Shown one piece after another: positions 53,093 to 60,026 of a DNA stretch of 60,026 nucleotides (positions within the stretch are counted from its first letter, which is position 1; each line of letters opens with the position of its first letter). A program made the position numbers and the translations under genes. Below the pieces are notes generated by a model that was not told where the DNA came from, searched no databases, and worked only from the letters and a program-made list of their open reading frames with translations. Source of the stretch: an uncultured Clostridia bacterium (GTDB lineage Bacteria; Bacillota; Clostridia; Lachnospirales; Cellulosilyticaceae); the NCBI GenBank assembly GCA_937921505.1, contig CAKZUB010000036.1, positions 1-60,026 on the forward strand, written 5' to 3'.

Positions 53093-53276
53093 GCAAGTGA
53101 TTTTAGTATTCTCCAGGTGCTCAATTTCGTAATTCTAAAAATCTAAGCACTTTTTTAAAATGAACGGTCGAAACTCGCTTACGCTCAAACAGTCTCCCTA
53201 AGAACCATTTTAAAAAACTACTAAGATTTTTTACGAATTACTACATAGGCACCTTCCGAATACTAAAATCACTTGC
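53093..53276. repeat. 184-bp hairpin element sharing its core with the rRNA spacer
   Basis: Left arm about 53093-53162 and right arm about 53207-53276 are imperfect complements over some 70 bases: GCAAGTGATTTTAGTATTC against GAATACTAAAATCACTTGC, GGTGC against GCACC, and TTTTTTAAAATG against CATTTTAAAAAA. The central 40 bases (53161-53200) are the reverse complement of 349-388 in the rRNA spacer, differing at about two positions. No open frame. Its form suggests a small non-autonomous mobile or structural-RNA element, placed between the DUF4097-like gene and the kinase gene. Confidence 0.75.
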
Positions 53277-53321
53277 TAGTTACTCGTATATGTAAACTAT
53301 GTGTGTAGGGAGGGAAAAAGA

Positions 53322-54803
53322 GTGCAGAAAAGTTTCCGAATAAAAGATAAAAGTAGAAAATTCTATCATAAAACAAGAAAAAAGGTAAATAAGAGTTTAA
53401 AACTTGAAATACTTTACGTTGTAGTTATGGCCTTTTGTATTTCAGTAATAGCTTTTTTAGTAGTGAAAACTACTATTAATCAAACAGGGATGGGAAAAAG
53501 AAGTTATACAAGCTATGAAGAGAGCAGAAATAGCATACAAAGAGAACTGGGATGGATTATAGAGCAAATTAATAATGCACAATTACAGCCTGAAAGTGAA
53601 GAGGAGATTAGAAGCATTCTTTCTAGCAGAAAAAGTTTAAGTGAAACAATTTATCTGGTTAATAGTCAAGGTAAGGTAATGTATCAAGACAGTTTTGTAG
53701 AAGAATTGGATATTACAAAGATTATTCAGAAGGTTAATAGTAGCAGAGCGAGGTATAATAAAGAAGATAGTTTTACAGAGATTTACCCTCTTATTATTAA
53801 GGGTGAAGTGCATTATTTATTTAATGACAGTACTTTAACACCTCATATCAAATATTATTATAGAGGGATTGGGAATATCATTGGGTTTATTACGGCGGTA
53901 GGTGTGTTTATAGCCTTACTGTTTAAGTTTATTAAACCTAAGATTGATTATATAGAATATCTTTCACACTGCCTGGAAGAAATTTCTAAAGGGGATCTTG
54001 ATTATACTATAGAGGCTATAGGGGAGGATGAACTCGCGCAAGTAGCTAAAAATATTACTTATATGGAGTCAGAAATCAAATTGCAAATAGAGGCACAAGT
54101 AAAAGCAGAGAAAGTAAAAAATGAACTTGTTACAAATGTAGCACATGATCTAAGGACACCGCTTACCTCTATTATCGGTTACATAGGGCTAGTCAAAAAT
54201 AAGCAATTTTCAAATAGTGAAGAGGAAGCCAAATATTTAGAGATAGCCTATACCAAATCAGAAAAATTAAAAATACTGATAGAAGACTTATTTGAACTTA
54301 CTAAATTGCATCAGCAACAAGGTAAAATAGAGAAAGAGATTATCTCTCTAGCTAATCTAATCAATCAACTGACAGAAGAAATGATGCCTTTAGCGAGTGA
54401 AAAAGGTATAGTGATAGAAAGCTTTATAACAGCAACAGAGGCAAGTATTCGAGCGGATGTTCCTAAAATAACAAGAGTATTTGAAAATCTTATAGAAAAT
54501 GCTATCAAATATAGTGACGAAGGGGAAGCGATTTATGTTGAGCTTAAAGAACTTCAAAAAGAAGTCAATGTTACAGTAAATAATAGATGTTATAATATCC
54601 AGCAAGAAGAAGTCGACAGATTTTTTGATCGCTTTTATAGAACGGATAAGTCAAGAAGCAGTGTGGTAGGTGGGAGTGGATTAGGCCTTGCAATAGCCAA
54701 AAATATCGTAGAGCTTCATGGTGGTAAAATAACGGCTGCGCGAGATGCGGATCTTATTAGCTTTAAAGTGAGATTACCAAAATATAGAATGATAGCAAAA
54801 TAG
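53322..54803 (+). CDS. Sensor histidine kinase (OmpR-partner type)
   Basis: 493 residues from GTG 53322, seven bases after GGGAGGG; GTG 53301 precedes that site. Basic N-terminus, membrane segment at about 31-53, extracellular sensor to about 180, second membrane segment at about 185-208, then HAMP (PKIDYIEYLSHCLEEISKGDLDYTIEAIGEDE). The phospho-acceptor His275 is in VAHDLRTPLTSIIGYI. ATPase motifs NLIENAIKYS, DRFFDRFYRTDKSRSS and GGSGLGLAIAKNIVELHGG follow. Resembles VanS and other envelope sensors. It should signal to the regulator encoded 21 bases downstream. Confidence 0.9.
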   Translation: MQKSFRIKDKSRKFYHKTRKKVNKSLKLEILYVVVMAFCISVIAFLVVKTTINQTGMGKRSYTSYEESRNSIQRELGWIIEQINNAQLQPESEEEIRSILSSRKSLSETIYLVNSQGKVMYQDSFVEELDITKIIQKVNSSRARYNKEDSFTEIYPLIIKGEVHYLFNDSTLTPHIKYYYRGIGNIIGFITAVGVFIALLFKFIKPKIDYIEYLSHCLEEISKGDLDYTIEAIGEDELAQVAKNITYMESEIKLQIEAQVKAEKVKNELVTNVAHDLRTPLTSIIGYIGLVKNKQFSNSEEEAKYLEIAYTKSEKLKILIEDLFELTKLHQQQGKIEKEIISLANLINQLTEEMMPLASEKGIVIESFITATEASIRADVPKITRVFENLIENAIKYSDEGEAIYVELKELQKEVNVTVNNRCYNIQQEEVDRFFDRFYRTDKSRSSVVGGSGLGLAIAKNIVELHGGKITAARDADLISFKVRLPKYRMIAK

Positions 54804-54824
54804 AACTTATAAGCAGGTGATAGG

Positions 54825-55517
54825 ATGAACCAAGAAACAATACTTATTGTAGACGATGAAAAAGAAATTAGGGACTTAGTAGAAATTTATCTTAAAAATG
54901 AAGGCTACCCAACGTTTATTGCAGGTACAGGACTAGAAGCACTGCAAATAGTGGAGCAAAAAAAAATAGATCTTATCATACTGGATGTGATGATGCCTGT
55001 TGTTAATGGTATAGATGCTTGCATTCAGATAAGACAAAAACATAATATTCCTATTATAATGCTTTCAGCAAAGGCGGAAGATATTGATAAAATATTAGGT
55101 CTTTCGGTAGGAGCAGATGATTACCTTACAAAACCATTTAATCCGTTAGAGCTTATTGCTAGAGTTAAAGCGCAGTTAAGGCGCTTTACAAAGCTTAATA
55201 CAAATAGCAATAATGGCAAAATATTAGAGGAACACGAACTAAAGTTAGATCTAGAATCTGGCAAGGTATATCAAAGAGATAGAGAAATAGGACTAACTCC
55301 TACAGAGTTTAATATTTTAAAGCTATTATGGGTTAACAAAGGTATTGTATTTACAATAAAAACTATTTATGAACGCATATGGGAACAGGAATACTTTGAG
55401 AACAACAATACTGTTATGGTTCATATTAGAAAGCTAAGAGAAAAAATAGAAGATAATCCTAGAAAACCAGAGTATATCTTTACAGTATGGGGAGTAGGTT
55501 ATAAGTTTGGTGAGTAA
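54825..55517 (+). CDS. OmpR/VanR-family response regulator
   Basis: 230 residues. Receiver domain (1-120): ILIVDDEKEIRDLV, Asp54 in LIILDVMMPVVNG, and Lys in YLTKPFNPLEL. Winged-helix output domain (about 130-230): GLTPTEFNILKLLWVNKGIVFTIKTIYERIWEQEYFENNNTVMVHIRKLREKIEDNP and TVWGVGYKFGE. It likely binds the three direct repeats at 51147. The gene end overlaps the opposite-strand AraC gene by 19 bases. Confidence 0.93.
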   Translation: MNQETILIVDDEKEIRDLVEIYLKNEGYPTFIAGTGLEALQIVEQKKIDLIILDVMMPVVNGIDACIQIRQKHNIPIIMLSAKAEDIDKILGLSVGADDYLTKPFNPLELIARVKAQLRRFTKLNTNSNNGKILEEHELKLDLESGKVYQRDREIGLTPTEFNILKLLWVNKGIVFTIKTIYERIWEQEYFENNNTVMVHIRKLREKIEDNPRKPEYIFTVWGVGYKFGE

Positions 55518-56317
55518 CATTCCTCTTTCACTCTAAAATAATTTCTGTATTTACTAGGGGGTATACCATATTTATTGCTAAAAACTTGAGTGAAATAAAA
55601 CTGTGTGCAATAGCCAAGAGTTAAAGCAATCTCCGACATAGCCATGGATGTGTTTTCTAACATAAACCTGGCATTTGCCAGTTTGATGTTATCTATATAC
55701 TGCTGGGGAGACAGATACGCGCACTTGTGAAAGATATTTCTTAAAGTTCTATCGCTGATATTAAGATGTTTAGCTAATTGCGCCACTGTTATAGTACTTA
55801 GGCGACTTCTGATTGTTGTATCTGCTTTGTTGAAAATCTCTAAGGTGTGTTCAGTTGGCTTATTTTCATCAATATTCATAAGCATTAGGCTTATAATACC
55901 GCCAACTATTGAAGAGGATAATTTTTCTTTTCCTTGCTTAAGTAAATCCAGACTCTTTTGAAAAAGCATTAGTTCAAGCTCGGTCGTAACTACTTTATAT
56001 TTGTGATTCATCTCTAAAGGTAAGTTATCACTCCAAAATTCAATCCACCAAAAGTTCCAGTGGTCCGAACTGCACCAATAGGTAAAATAATCTGTCGGCT
56101 TGATAAGGAGCATTTCATAATCTGTAAGGGTAAAAGTCAAATTATCTGTTTTGATACAACCATTACCAGCTAGTGTATAAATGAGTATATATTTCTCTGT
56201 TTCAAGAGGTGCGTGGACTACCGAATAACTCTTATTCCCACAAATATTATAAATAGTATCCACTTTTACATCGATACAATGTTCGGGTGACTCGCAAACG
56301 CAAAAATCAAAATTCAT
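55499..56317 (-). CDS. AraC-family transcriptional regulator
   Basis: 272 residues. N-terminal sensing domain (YSVVHAPLETEKYILIYTLAGNGCIKTDNLTFTLTDYEMLLIKPTDYFTYWCSSDHWNFWWIEFWSD). C-terminal HTH pair (ITVAQLAKHLNISDRTLRNIFHKCAYLSPQQYI and MSEIALTLGYCTQFYFTQVFSNKYGIPPSKYRNYF). Start ATG follows AGGAGGT. It is divergent from the UroD-like gene at 56479, as another AraC gene is from the UroD-like gene at 28318, so it probably controls that enzyme. Confidence 0.87.
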   Translation of the reverse strand: MNFDFCVCESPEHCIDVKVDTIYNICGNKSYSVVHAPLETEKYILIYTLAGNGCIKTDNLTFTLTDYEMLLIKPTDYFTYWCSSDHWNFWWIEFWSDNLPLEMNHKYKVVTTELELMLFQKSLDLLKQGKEKLSSSIVGGIISLMLMNIDENKPTEHTLEIFNKADTTIRSRLSTITVAQLAKHLNISDRTLRNIFHKCAYLSPQQYIDNIKLANARFMLENTSMAMSEIALTLGYCTQFYFTQVFSNKYGIPPSKYRNYFRVKEECYSPNL

Positions 56318-56478
56318 AGTACCTCCTTGTTTCCGAAATCCATATGTTTTATGCCGATTATCTTATTTTTAATTTTAAGGGATGTTATATAATATATATT
56401 ATTAAACTTATTATACCTAAAGGAACGGATTTAAGGCAATGGTTAAACACACTAAAATATTGGATGGAGGTAAATGAT

Positions 56479-57540
56479 ATGACGCCACGTGAGAATTTTT
56501 TATCACTTGTTAGAAGAGAGGGCTATGAATATATACCAGTAGAATTTATTTTGTGTCCCTCTTTAATTGAAAGATTTAAAAAAGAAACTGGGGCTGAGGA
56601 TTATCAAGAATACTTTGAGTTTCCTTGGAGGGATATTGAAGACATAAGACTCAAAGACCATGATGTTGAAAAGTACAGAAAATATTTTCTAAAACCGCTT
56701 GCAGAAGGTGCAGATATTGATATATGGGGAGTAGGTCACGAAAAATCTCCTAATAGTAATCATATGACTTATATGAGAAATCCACTTGAAAATATGACAA
56801 CACTCGAAGAGCTTATGGCGTACCCTTATCCAGATTTTGCAAATGGAGATGCATCACACCAACCAGAACAAGTAGCACGTATCAAAGAGCGAGGACTAGT
56901 AGCAGTTGGGAATATGCCGATGACGATTTGGGAATGTGCATGGTATATGCGAAGTATGGAAGAGCTCATGTGTGATATGATGATGGAAGATGAAAAAGCA
57001 GAGTTCTTATTTGACAAAGTAACAGAGCTTGCTGTTGTGCGTGCGCGCTCTTATGCAAAAGCAGGTGTAGATGTTATCTTTATAGGTGATGATATCGGTA
57101 TGCAAAATAGCGTCATGATGAGCGAAGAGTTATACTGCAGATGGATCAAGCCTAAACTTAAAGAAGTTATTGATGCAGCTAGAAGTATTAATCCAGATAT
57201 TATCATTTTCTACCATTCTTGCGGTTTTGTAGAACCCTTTATTCCACATCTTATTGAAGCTGGGGTAGATGTACTTAATCCAATTCAAAGTGAATGTATG
57301 GACTTTGCTGAAATACATAGAGTGCATGGTGATAAAATATCATTCCATGGCACAGTAGGTACACAAACAACAATGCCACTCGGTACACCAGAAGAAGTTA
57401 GAGAAACAGTATTTAAGAATTTGGATGTAGCAGGAGAAAAAGGCGGACTATTTATTGCACCAACACATATGCTAGAGCCAGAAGTACCATGGGAAAATAT
57501 TTTGGCTTACGTGCAAGCGTGCAAGGATTATAAGAAGTAA
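56479..57540 (+). CDS. UroD-like methyltransferase family protein
   Basis: 353 residues from ATG 56479, behind ATGGAGGTAAATGAT; the longer frame from 56344 reads non-coding A/T-rich sequence first. UroD/MtaA-type barrel: MTPRENFLSLVRREGYEYIPVEF, VGNMPMTIWECAWYMRSMEELM, VDVIFIGDDIGMQNSVMMSEELYCRWIKPKL, FYHSCGFVEPFIPHLIEAGVDVLNPIQSECMDF (His and Cys of the zinc site), FHGTVGTQTTMPLGTPEEVRETV. Third intact or frameshifted family member in the window. No corrinoid protein or activator nearby. Substrate unknown. Confidence 0.8.
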   Translation: MTPRENFLSLVRREGYEYIPVEFILCPSLIERFKKETGAEDYQEYFEFPWRDIEDIRLKDHDVEKYRKYFLKPLAEGADIDIWGVGHEKSPNSNHMTYMRNPLENMTTLEELMAYPYPDFANGDASHQPEQVARIKERGLVAVGNMPMTIWECAWYMRSMEELMCDMMMEDEKAEFLFDKVTELAVVRARSYAKAGVDVIFIGDDIGMQNSVMMSEELYCRWIKPKLKEVIDAARSINPDIIIFYHSCGFVEPFIPHLIEAGVDVLNPIQSECMDFAEIHRVHGDKISFHGTVGTQTTMPLGTPEEVRETVFKNLDVAGEKGGLFIAPTHMLEPEVPWENILAYVQACKDYKK

Positions 57541-57586
57541 AGTGAGAGAGTGTATTTAAGGAGATTATAAAAAGCATATGAATAAG

Positions 57587-57626
57587 GACCATAAGATAGC
57601 GGTGATAGCATCTTGTGGTCTTTTTT
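57587..57626 (+). terminator. Intrinsic terminator after the UroD-like gene
   Basis: GACCATAAGAT (57587-57597) pairs with ATCTTGTGGTC (57610-57620, G-U allowed), 12-base loop, then TTTTTT. Confidence 0.85.
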
Positions 57627-57700
57627 GTGCCTAGGATTTCATGGTGAATTACTTATTTTGTAAATTTATATACTTGTAACATTCTCTCTGAGTTCCGCAT

Positions 57701-57776
57701 GAGGGATGGGAGGGAAATTTTCCTCTTTCCGTCGCTGCCGCTCCAAGTCAAGCTGAAAATATCCCTCTCATCCCTC
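57701..57776. repeat. Hairpin-forming inverted repeat in a gene-free stretch
   Basis: GAGGGATGGGAGGGAAATTTTC (57701-57722 region) and GAAAATATCCCTCTCATCCCTC (57755-57776) match at about 20 of 22 positions, with a GC-richer 32-base loop. The rest of 57627-57881 holds no gene I can support. Confidence 0.6.
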
Positions 57777-57881
57777 TGCTATATTTTTGAAGAGTTAATG
57801 TCAGTTTGCTAGCTTAATATTGATGATAAAATAGTAACAATGCCTAAATCCTTCCAAAAAGAAACGTCCCTATTCGCCTTT

Positions 57882-58188
57882 CTATTCTTTATAAAAGCCC
57901 ACTTTGAACATTTGATACCAATTATCTAACTGGTCTTGCTGCATCACCCCAAAGTATCTAAGGATTTCTTTTGCAAACTCAACTGCTGCTGATCCATTTG
58001 CAGTAATGAAGCCATCCACTGAAACCACTTGCTTTTCAATAAAGTGATTGGAACCTTTATAATTCTTTGCAAACTCCTCCAAATAGGCCGATGAATTGTG
58101 ATTTCGGCTTATTCAGTTCTGAGTAGGTATATGCATCCTCTTAATCCACATAATCGTCTGATATAAAAGCTGAAATTTATTTTTTCAT
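57882..58188 (-). pseudogene. Decayed DJ-1/PfpI family gene
   Basis: Reading from an ATG at 58188 gives MKK, stop, ISAFISDDYVD, stop, EDAYTYSELNKPKS, the start of a DJ-1/PfpI (class I amidotransferase-like) protein. After a loss of the core, which includes the nucleophilic-elbow cysteine, the frame continues as NHFIEKQVVSVDGFITANGSAAVEFAKEILRYFGVM. This is the typical C-terminal part (VDG-ITANG-EFA-EIL). Two stops and a large internal deletion make it non-functional. It lies just after the toroid-fold gene on the same strand. Confidence 0.75.
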
Positions 58189-58192
58189 GTAC

Positions 58193-59032
58193 TTAAACTC
58201 CTGTATTTAGGTTTTCCAAAATCTCGCTATATCGCCGTGTTGCCAATGCACTTGGCTTACCTTTTTTACAGAAAGAGAGTTTTGCCAATTTAGGGACAAC
58301 ACGCTCTACTACGATTTGACTATCAATTGCTTTAGACTTCAGAGTTTCCAATGCTTCCAGAAAACGCTTATCTTCTTTTGCTCGGTTGTAAAAAGATAAA
58401 ACGTAGACATATTCAAAGAGGTTGTAATTGCCAAAAGGATATTCCAACTGCATAAATAATGTACCTATTCCATAGTGGCATGGGCCAATCGGTTTTTTGA
58501 TTACCCAATGTTCTAACAAAAAGTCTACCGCCTTATCAAGTGCAGGTTCGTTGTTAAGATAGTCAGTGTAACGAAACGCATTTAAAGCAGTAAGTGTAGG
58601 CATGGGATTTGAGTATTCTGTTTCCGGACCATGCCCAAATGAAAATTTATTGCACCGTAAGCCCCCGTCATAGTATTGAATATCTAAAAGATGGCGGAGC
58701 GTTTTTTGTATTCTGACATCTTTATTATATCCCATACGGCAAAGCAGATAGGCGGCTTCAGCAGTTTGGCATGGAAGCACGCTGCCGTTCGGATATAAAT
58801 TAAAACGACCATCCTGTTGCCATGTGCTGAAAAACAGTTCAGATACCTCTTTTAATATGGGATCATTAGGCCCCATACCTAACTCCAATAACATTTTTGC
58901 GCTGTTATATGCTGAGAATGGGGAACCTTTTAGTAATCGCTTGTCGGACGTCGTCCAAAAATCTGCGCCATTATCATACCTATGAGATAATATTGCTTCA
59001 ACATCTGATAAATATTGATTTTCCACCGCCAT
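58193..59032 (-). CDS. Prenyltransferase/squalene-cyclase-like toroid protein
   Basis: 279 residues from ATG at 59032, eight bases after TATGGAGGAT; earlier ATGs overlap or precede that site. It is all helical, with repeated units such as SAYNSAKMLLELGMGPNDPILKEVSELFFSTWQQDGRF, QTAEAAYLLCRMGYNKDVRIQKTLRHLLDIQYYDGGLRC and PTLTALNAFRYTDYLNNEPALDKAVDFLLEHWV, as in (alpha/alpha) toroid proteins. HGPETEYSNPMPT has no DxDD or other catalytic motif that I can identify. It is flanked by two pseudogenes, so it may itself be a relic still open. Function unknown. Confidence 0.6.
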   Translation of the reverse strand: MAVENQYLSDVEAILSHRYDNGADFWTTSDKRLLKGSPFSAYNSAKMLLELGMGPNDPILKEVSELFFSTWQQDGRFNLYPNGSVLPCQTAEAAYLLCRMGYNKDVRIQKTLRHLLDIQYYDGGLRCNKFSFGHGPETEYSNPMPTLTALNAFRYTDYLNNEPALDKAVDFLLEHWVIKKPIGPCHYGIGTLFMQLEYPFGNYNLFEYVYVLSFYNRAKEDKRFLEALETLKSKAIDSQIVVERVVPKLAKLSFCKKGKPSALATRRYSEILENLNTGV

Positions 59033-59104
59033 TTTATTATCCTCCATAATTGAAAAACACATATTCTAAATCATATTGTAAAGCCAAAACAAGACAACCG
59101 AGTG

Positions 59105-59789
59105 TCATGTTTCGTATAACTTTTGTGTCTGTGCTAAAAACAATTTCATTTCCTCACGCAAAGCATCTGGTGAAATAATTTCTGCCTTTTTTCCAAAACC
59201 TGCAAACGTGCTGATAACCCATTCTAACCGTAATACATACGCCACTATCATTTGCAAAATCGCTTTGTAATGGTGGAATGGTGTGGTCCTCTTGCTCTAC
59301 AAAATTTTCATTGTTTATATTTAAGTCTGTCATTCTGCTTACTTTGAATATACGAAAGTCTTTTTTGTATCTGCAATATCCAAAGAGATACCAATGCTCC
59401 TGTTTAAAAATCAGTTTGTAAGGCTCAATGCACCTGTGAAAATAGCCGCTTCCGCCGTAATATTTCATTTCAAGCAATTGATTATTTGCAATCGCTACAC
59501 GAATGATCTTTATTTTCTCAATACTTGCAAAACCCTGTATTACAGCAAGAAGAAAATTCATATCCTCTTTGTTGAGTGCTGTTTTGCTATATTTAAAATC
59601 AGGTAGTAATGATACGCCTCCACCAATGCCTTGCTGCGATGTGACAGGGAATCCGGCGCTTGATAAGTCTAATAAATCACGATGGATAGTACGGACGGAT
59701 ACTTCGAAATAATCGGACAACTCCTTAGCCGTGATCTTTTCTTTTTCTAACAAAATACACAGTATCCCAAACATACGATTGCTTTTCAT
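59105..59789 (-). pseudogene. Decayed YafY-type WYL-domain regulator
   Basis: The start is intact: MFGILCILLEKEKITAKELSDYFEVSVRTIHRDLLDLSSAGFPVTSQQGIGGGVSLLP, a DeoR/HTH_11 DNA-binding domain. The segment between LLAVIQGFASIEK and IKIIRVAIANNQLLEMKYYGG is missing about 60 residues found in normal YafY proteins. The WYL-type part continues (CIEPYKLIFKQEHWYLFGYCRYKKDFRIFKVSRMTDL). It then frameshifts near 59230: the open frame ends at 59154, while the true end (TFAGFGKKAEIISPDALREEMKLFLAQTQKLYET) is in another frame to 59105. Confidence 0.75.
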
Positions 59790-59932
59790 ATTTACTCACC
59801 CTACTTCATTATACAAAAATAAGACAAACAGTATCAAGTCTAAGGGAGATTAATACGTTTTATTAGCTTAAACTTTCTAAATGCAACACCACTTTACAAG
59901 TAATTAAATTTTAAATTCCACAAAATACAAAA

Positions 59933-59999
59933 GATCAAGCCTATCATTCCTGTAAATACTAAGTCTGCAACAACAAATCCTACAGGAAAGGGCTTGATC
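59933..59999. repeat. Hairpin before the gene at the window edge
   Basis: GATCAAGCC...CCTGTA (59933-59954) is complementary to TACAGG...GGCTTGATC (59981-59999) with a small bulge. The right arm holds the AGGAAAGGG ribosome binding site of the next gene, so the fold could hide it. Such an arrangement is common at insertion-sequence ends. Confidence 0.5.
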
Positions 60000-60001
60000 A
60001 T

Positions 60002-60026
60002 ATGCATAGTATTTACGGAAAATCAA
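60002..60026 (+). CDS. Start of an unidentified gene, cut by the window edge
   Basis: ATG at 60002 follows AGGAAAGGG by about ten bases and opens MHSIYGKS before the sequence ends. Eight residues are too few to identify. The hairpin around its ribosome binding site makes a transposase plausible, but this is a guess. Confidence 0.3.

Noticed and set aside
56344..56478. N-terminal extension of the UroD-like gene from ATG 56344
   Set aside because: The extra 45 residues are A/T-driven low-quality sequence; a strong ribosome binding site precedes ATG 56479.

Overview
The window is low-GC, Gram-positive-style DNA. Ribosome binding sites are strong (GGAGG-like), genes are dense, and transporters carry lipoprotein binding subunits. 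Gene content (YesM/YesN two-component pairs, AraC regulators, several sugar ABC importers, GH30, GH38 and GH130 enzymes, an oxygen-sensitive glycyl radical enzyme) points to an anaerobic, plant- or mucus-glycan-using member of the Clostridia. A Lachnospirales or Cellulosilyticum-like organism is my best guess; this is inference, not a database match.

Layout. 0-1 kb: the 3' end of an rRNA operon (23S tail, a spacer with a large hairpin, 5S, terminators and a decapitated tRNA-Gly). 1-2.8 kb: a small lectin-fold protein, a decayed GH30 glycosidase and a headless lipoprotein. 3-6.4 kb: an exported FecR-domain protein with a proline-rich linker, followed by an NHL-repeat protein. 6.7-9.2 kb: a VanH-type D-2-hydroxyacid dehydrogenase, an M50-like membrane protease and a dead fragment of recD2. 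9.2-12.3 kb: a fucose-isomerase-like protein with an amino-acid permease. 12.4-16.4 kb: a small siroheme sulfite/nitrite reductase, a YfjL-like membrane protein and RecD2.

16.7-27.8 kb is a complete-looking catabolic island. A divergent AraC regulator faces a CUT2 sugar importer (binding protein, tandem ATPase, permease), a ROK kinase, a divergent NanE-like epimerase, a dehydratase-type glycyl radical enzyme with its activase, and a Gfo/Idh/MocA dehydrogenase. I know of no described pathway with this combination, so it is the best candidate for a new system. 28-39.6 kb: remnants and one intact copy of UroD-like methyltransferases, another AraC regulator, then a YesM/YesN pair controlling a CUT1 importer, a frameshifted UroD-like gene and a GH130 mannosylglucose phosphorylase.

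39.8-51.1 kb is one long operon behind a perfect consensus promoter with an operator-like palindrome at the start site. It encodes a canonical NanE epimerase, an FAD oxidoreductase, a CUT1 importer, a GH38 alpha-mannosidase, a DUF4127 protein, a ROK kinase and an RpiR regulator. Together with GH130 this suggests use of mannose- and N-acetylhexosamine-containing glycans. 51.2-55.5 kb: an envelope-sensing operon (two membrane or surface proteins plus an OmpR-type two-component pair) interrupted by a roughly 184-bp hairpin element whose core matches the rRNA spacer. 55.5-57.5 kb: a second divergent AraC/UroD-like pair. 57.5-60 kb: a decaying edge with pseudogenes of DJ-1/PfpI and a WYL regulator around a toroid-fold protein, ending in a hairpin and the first codons of an unknown gene.
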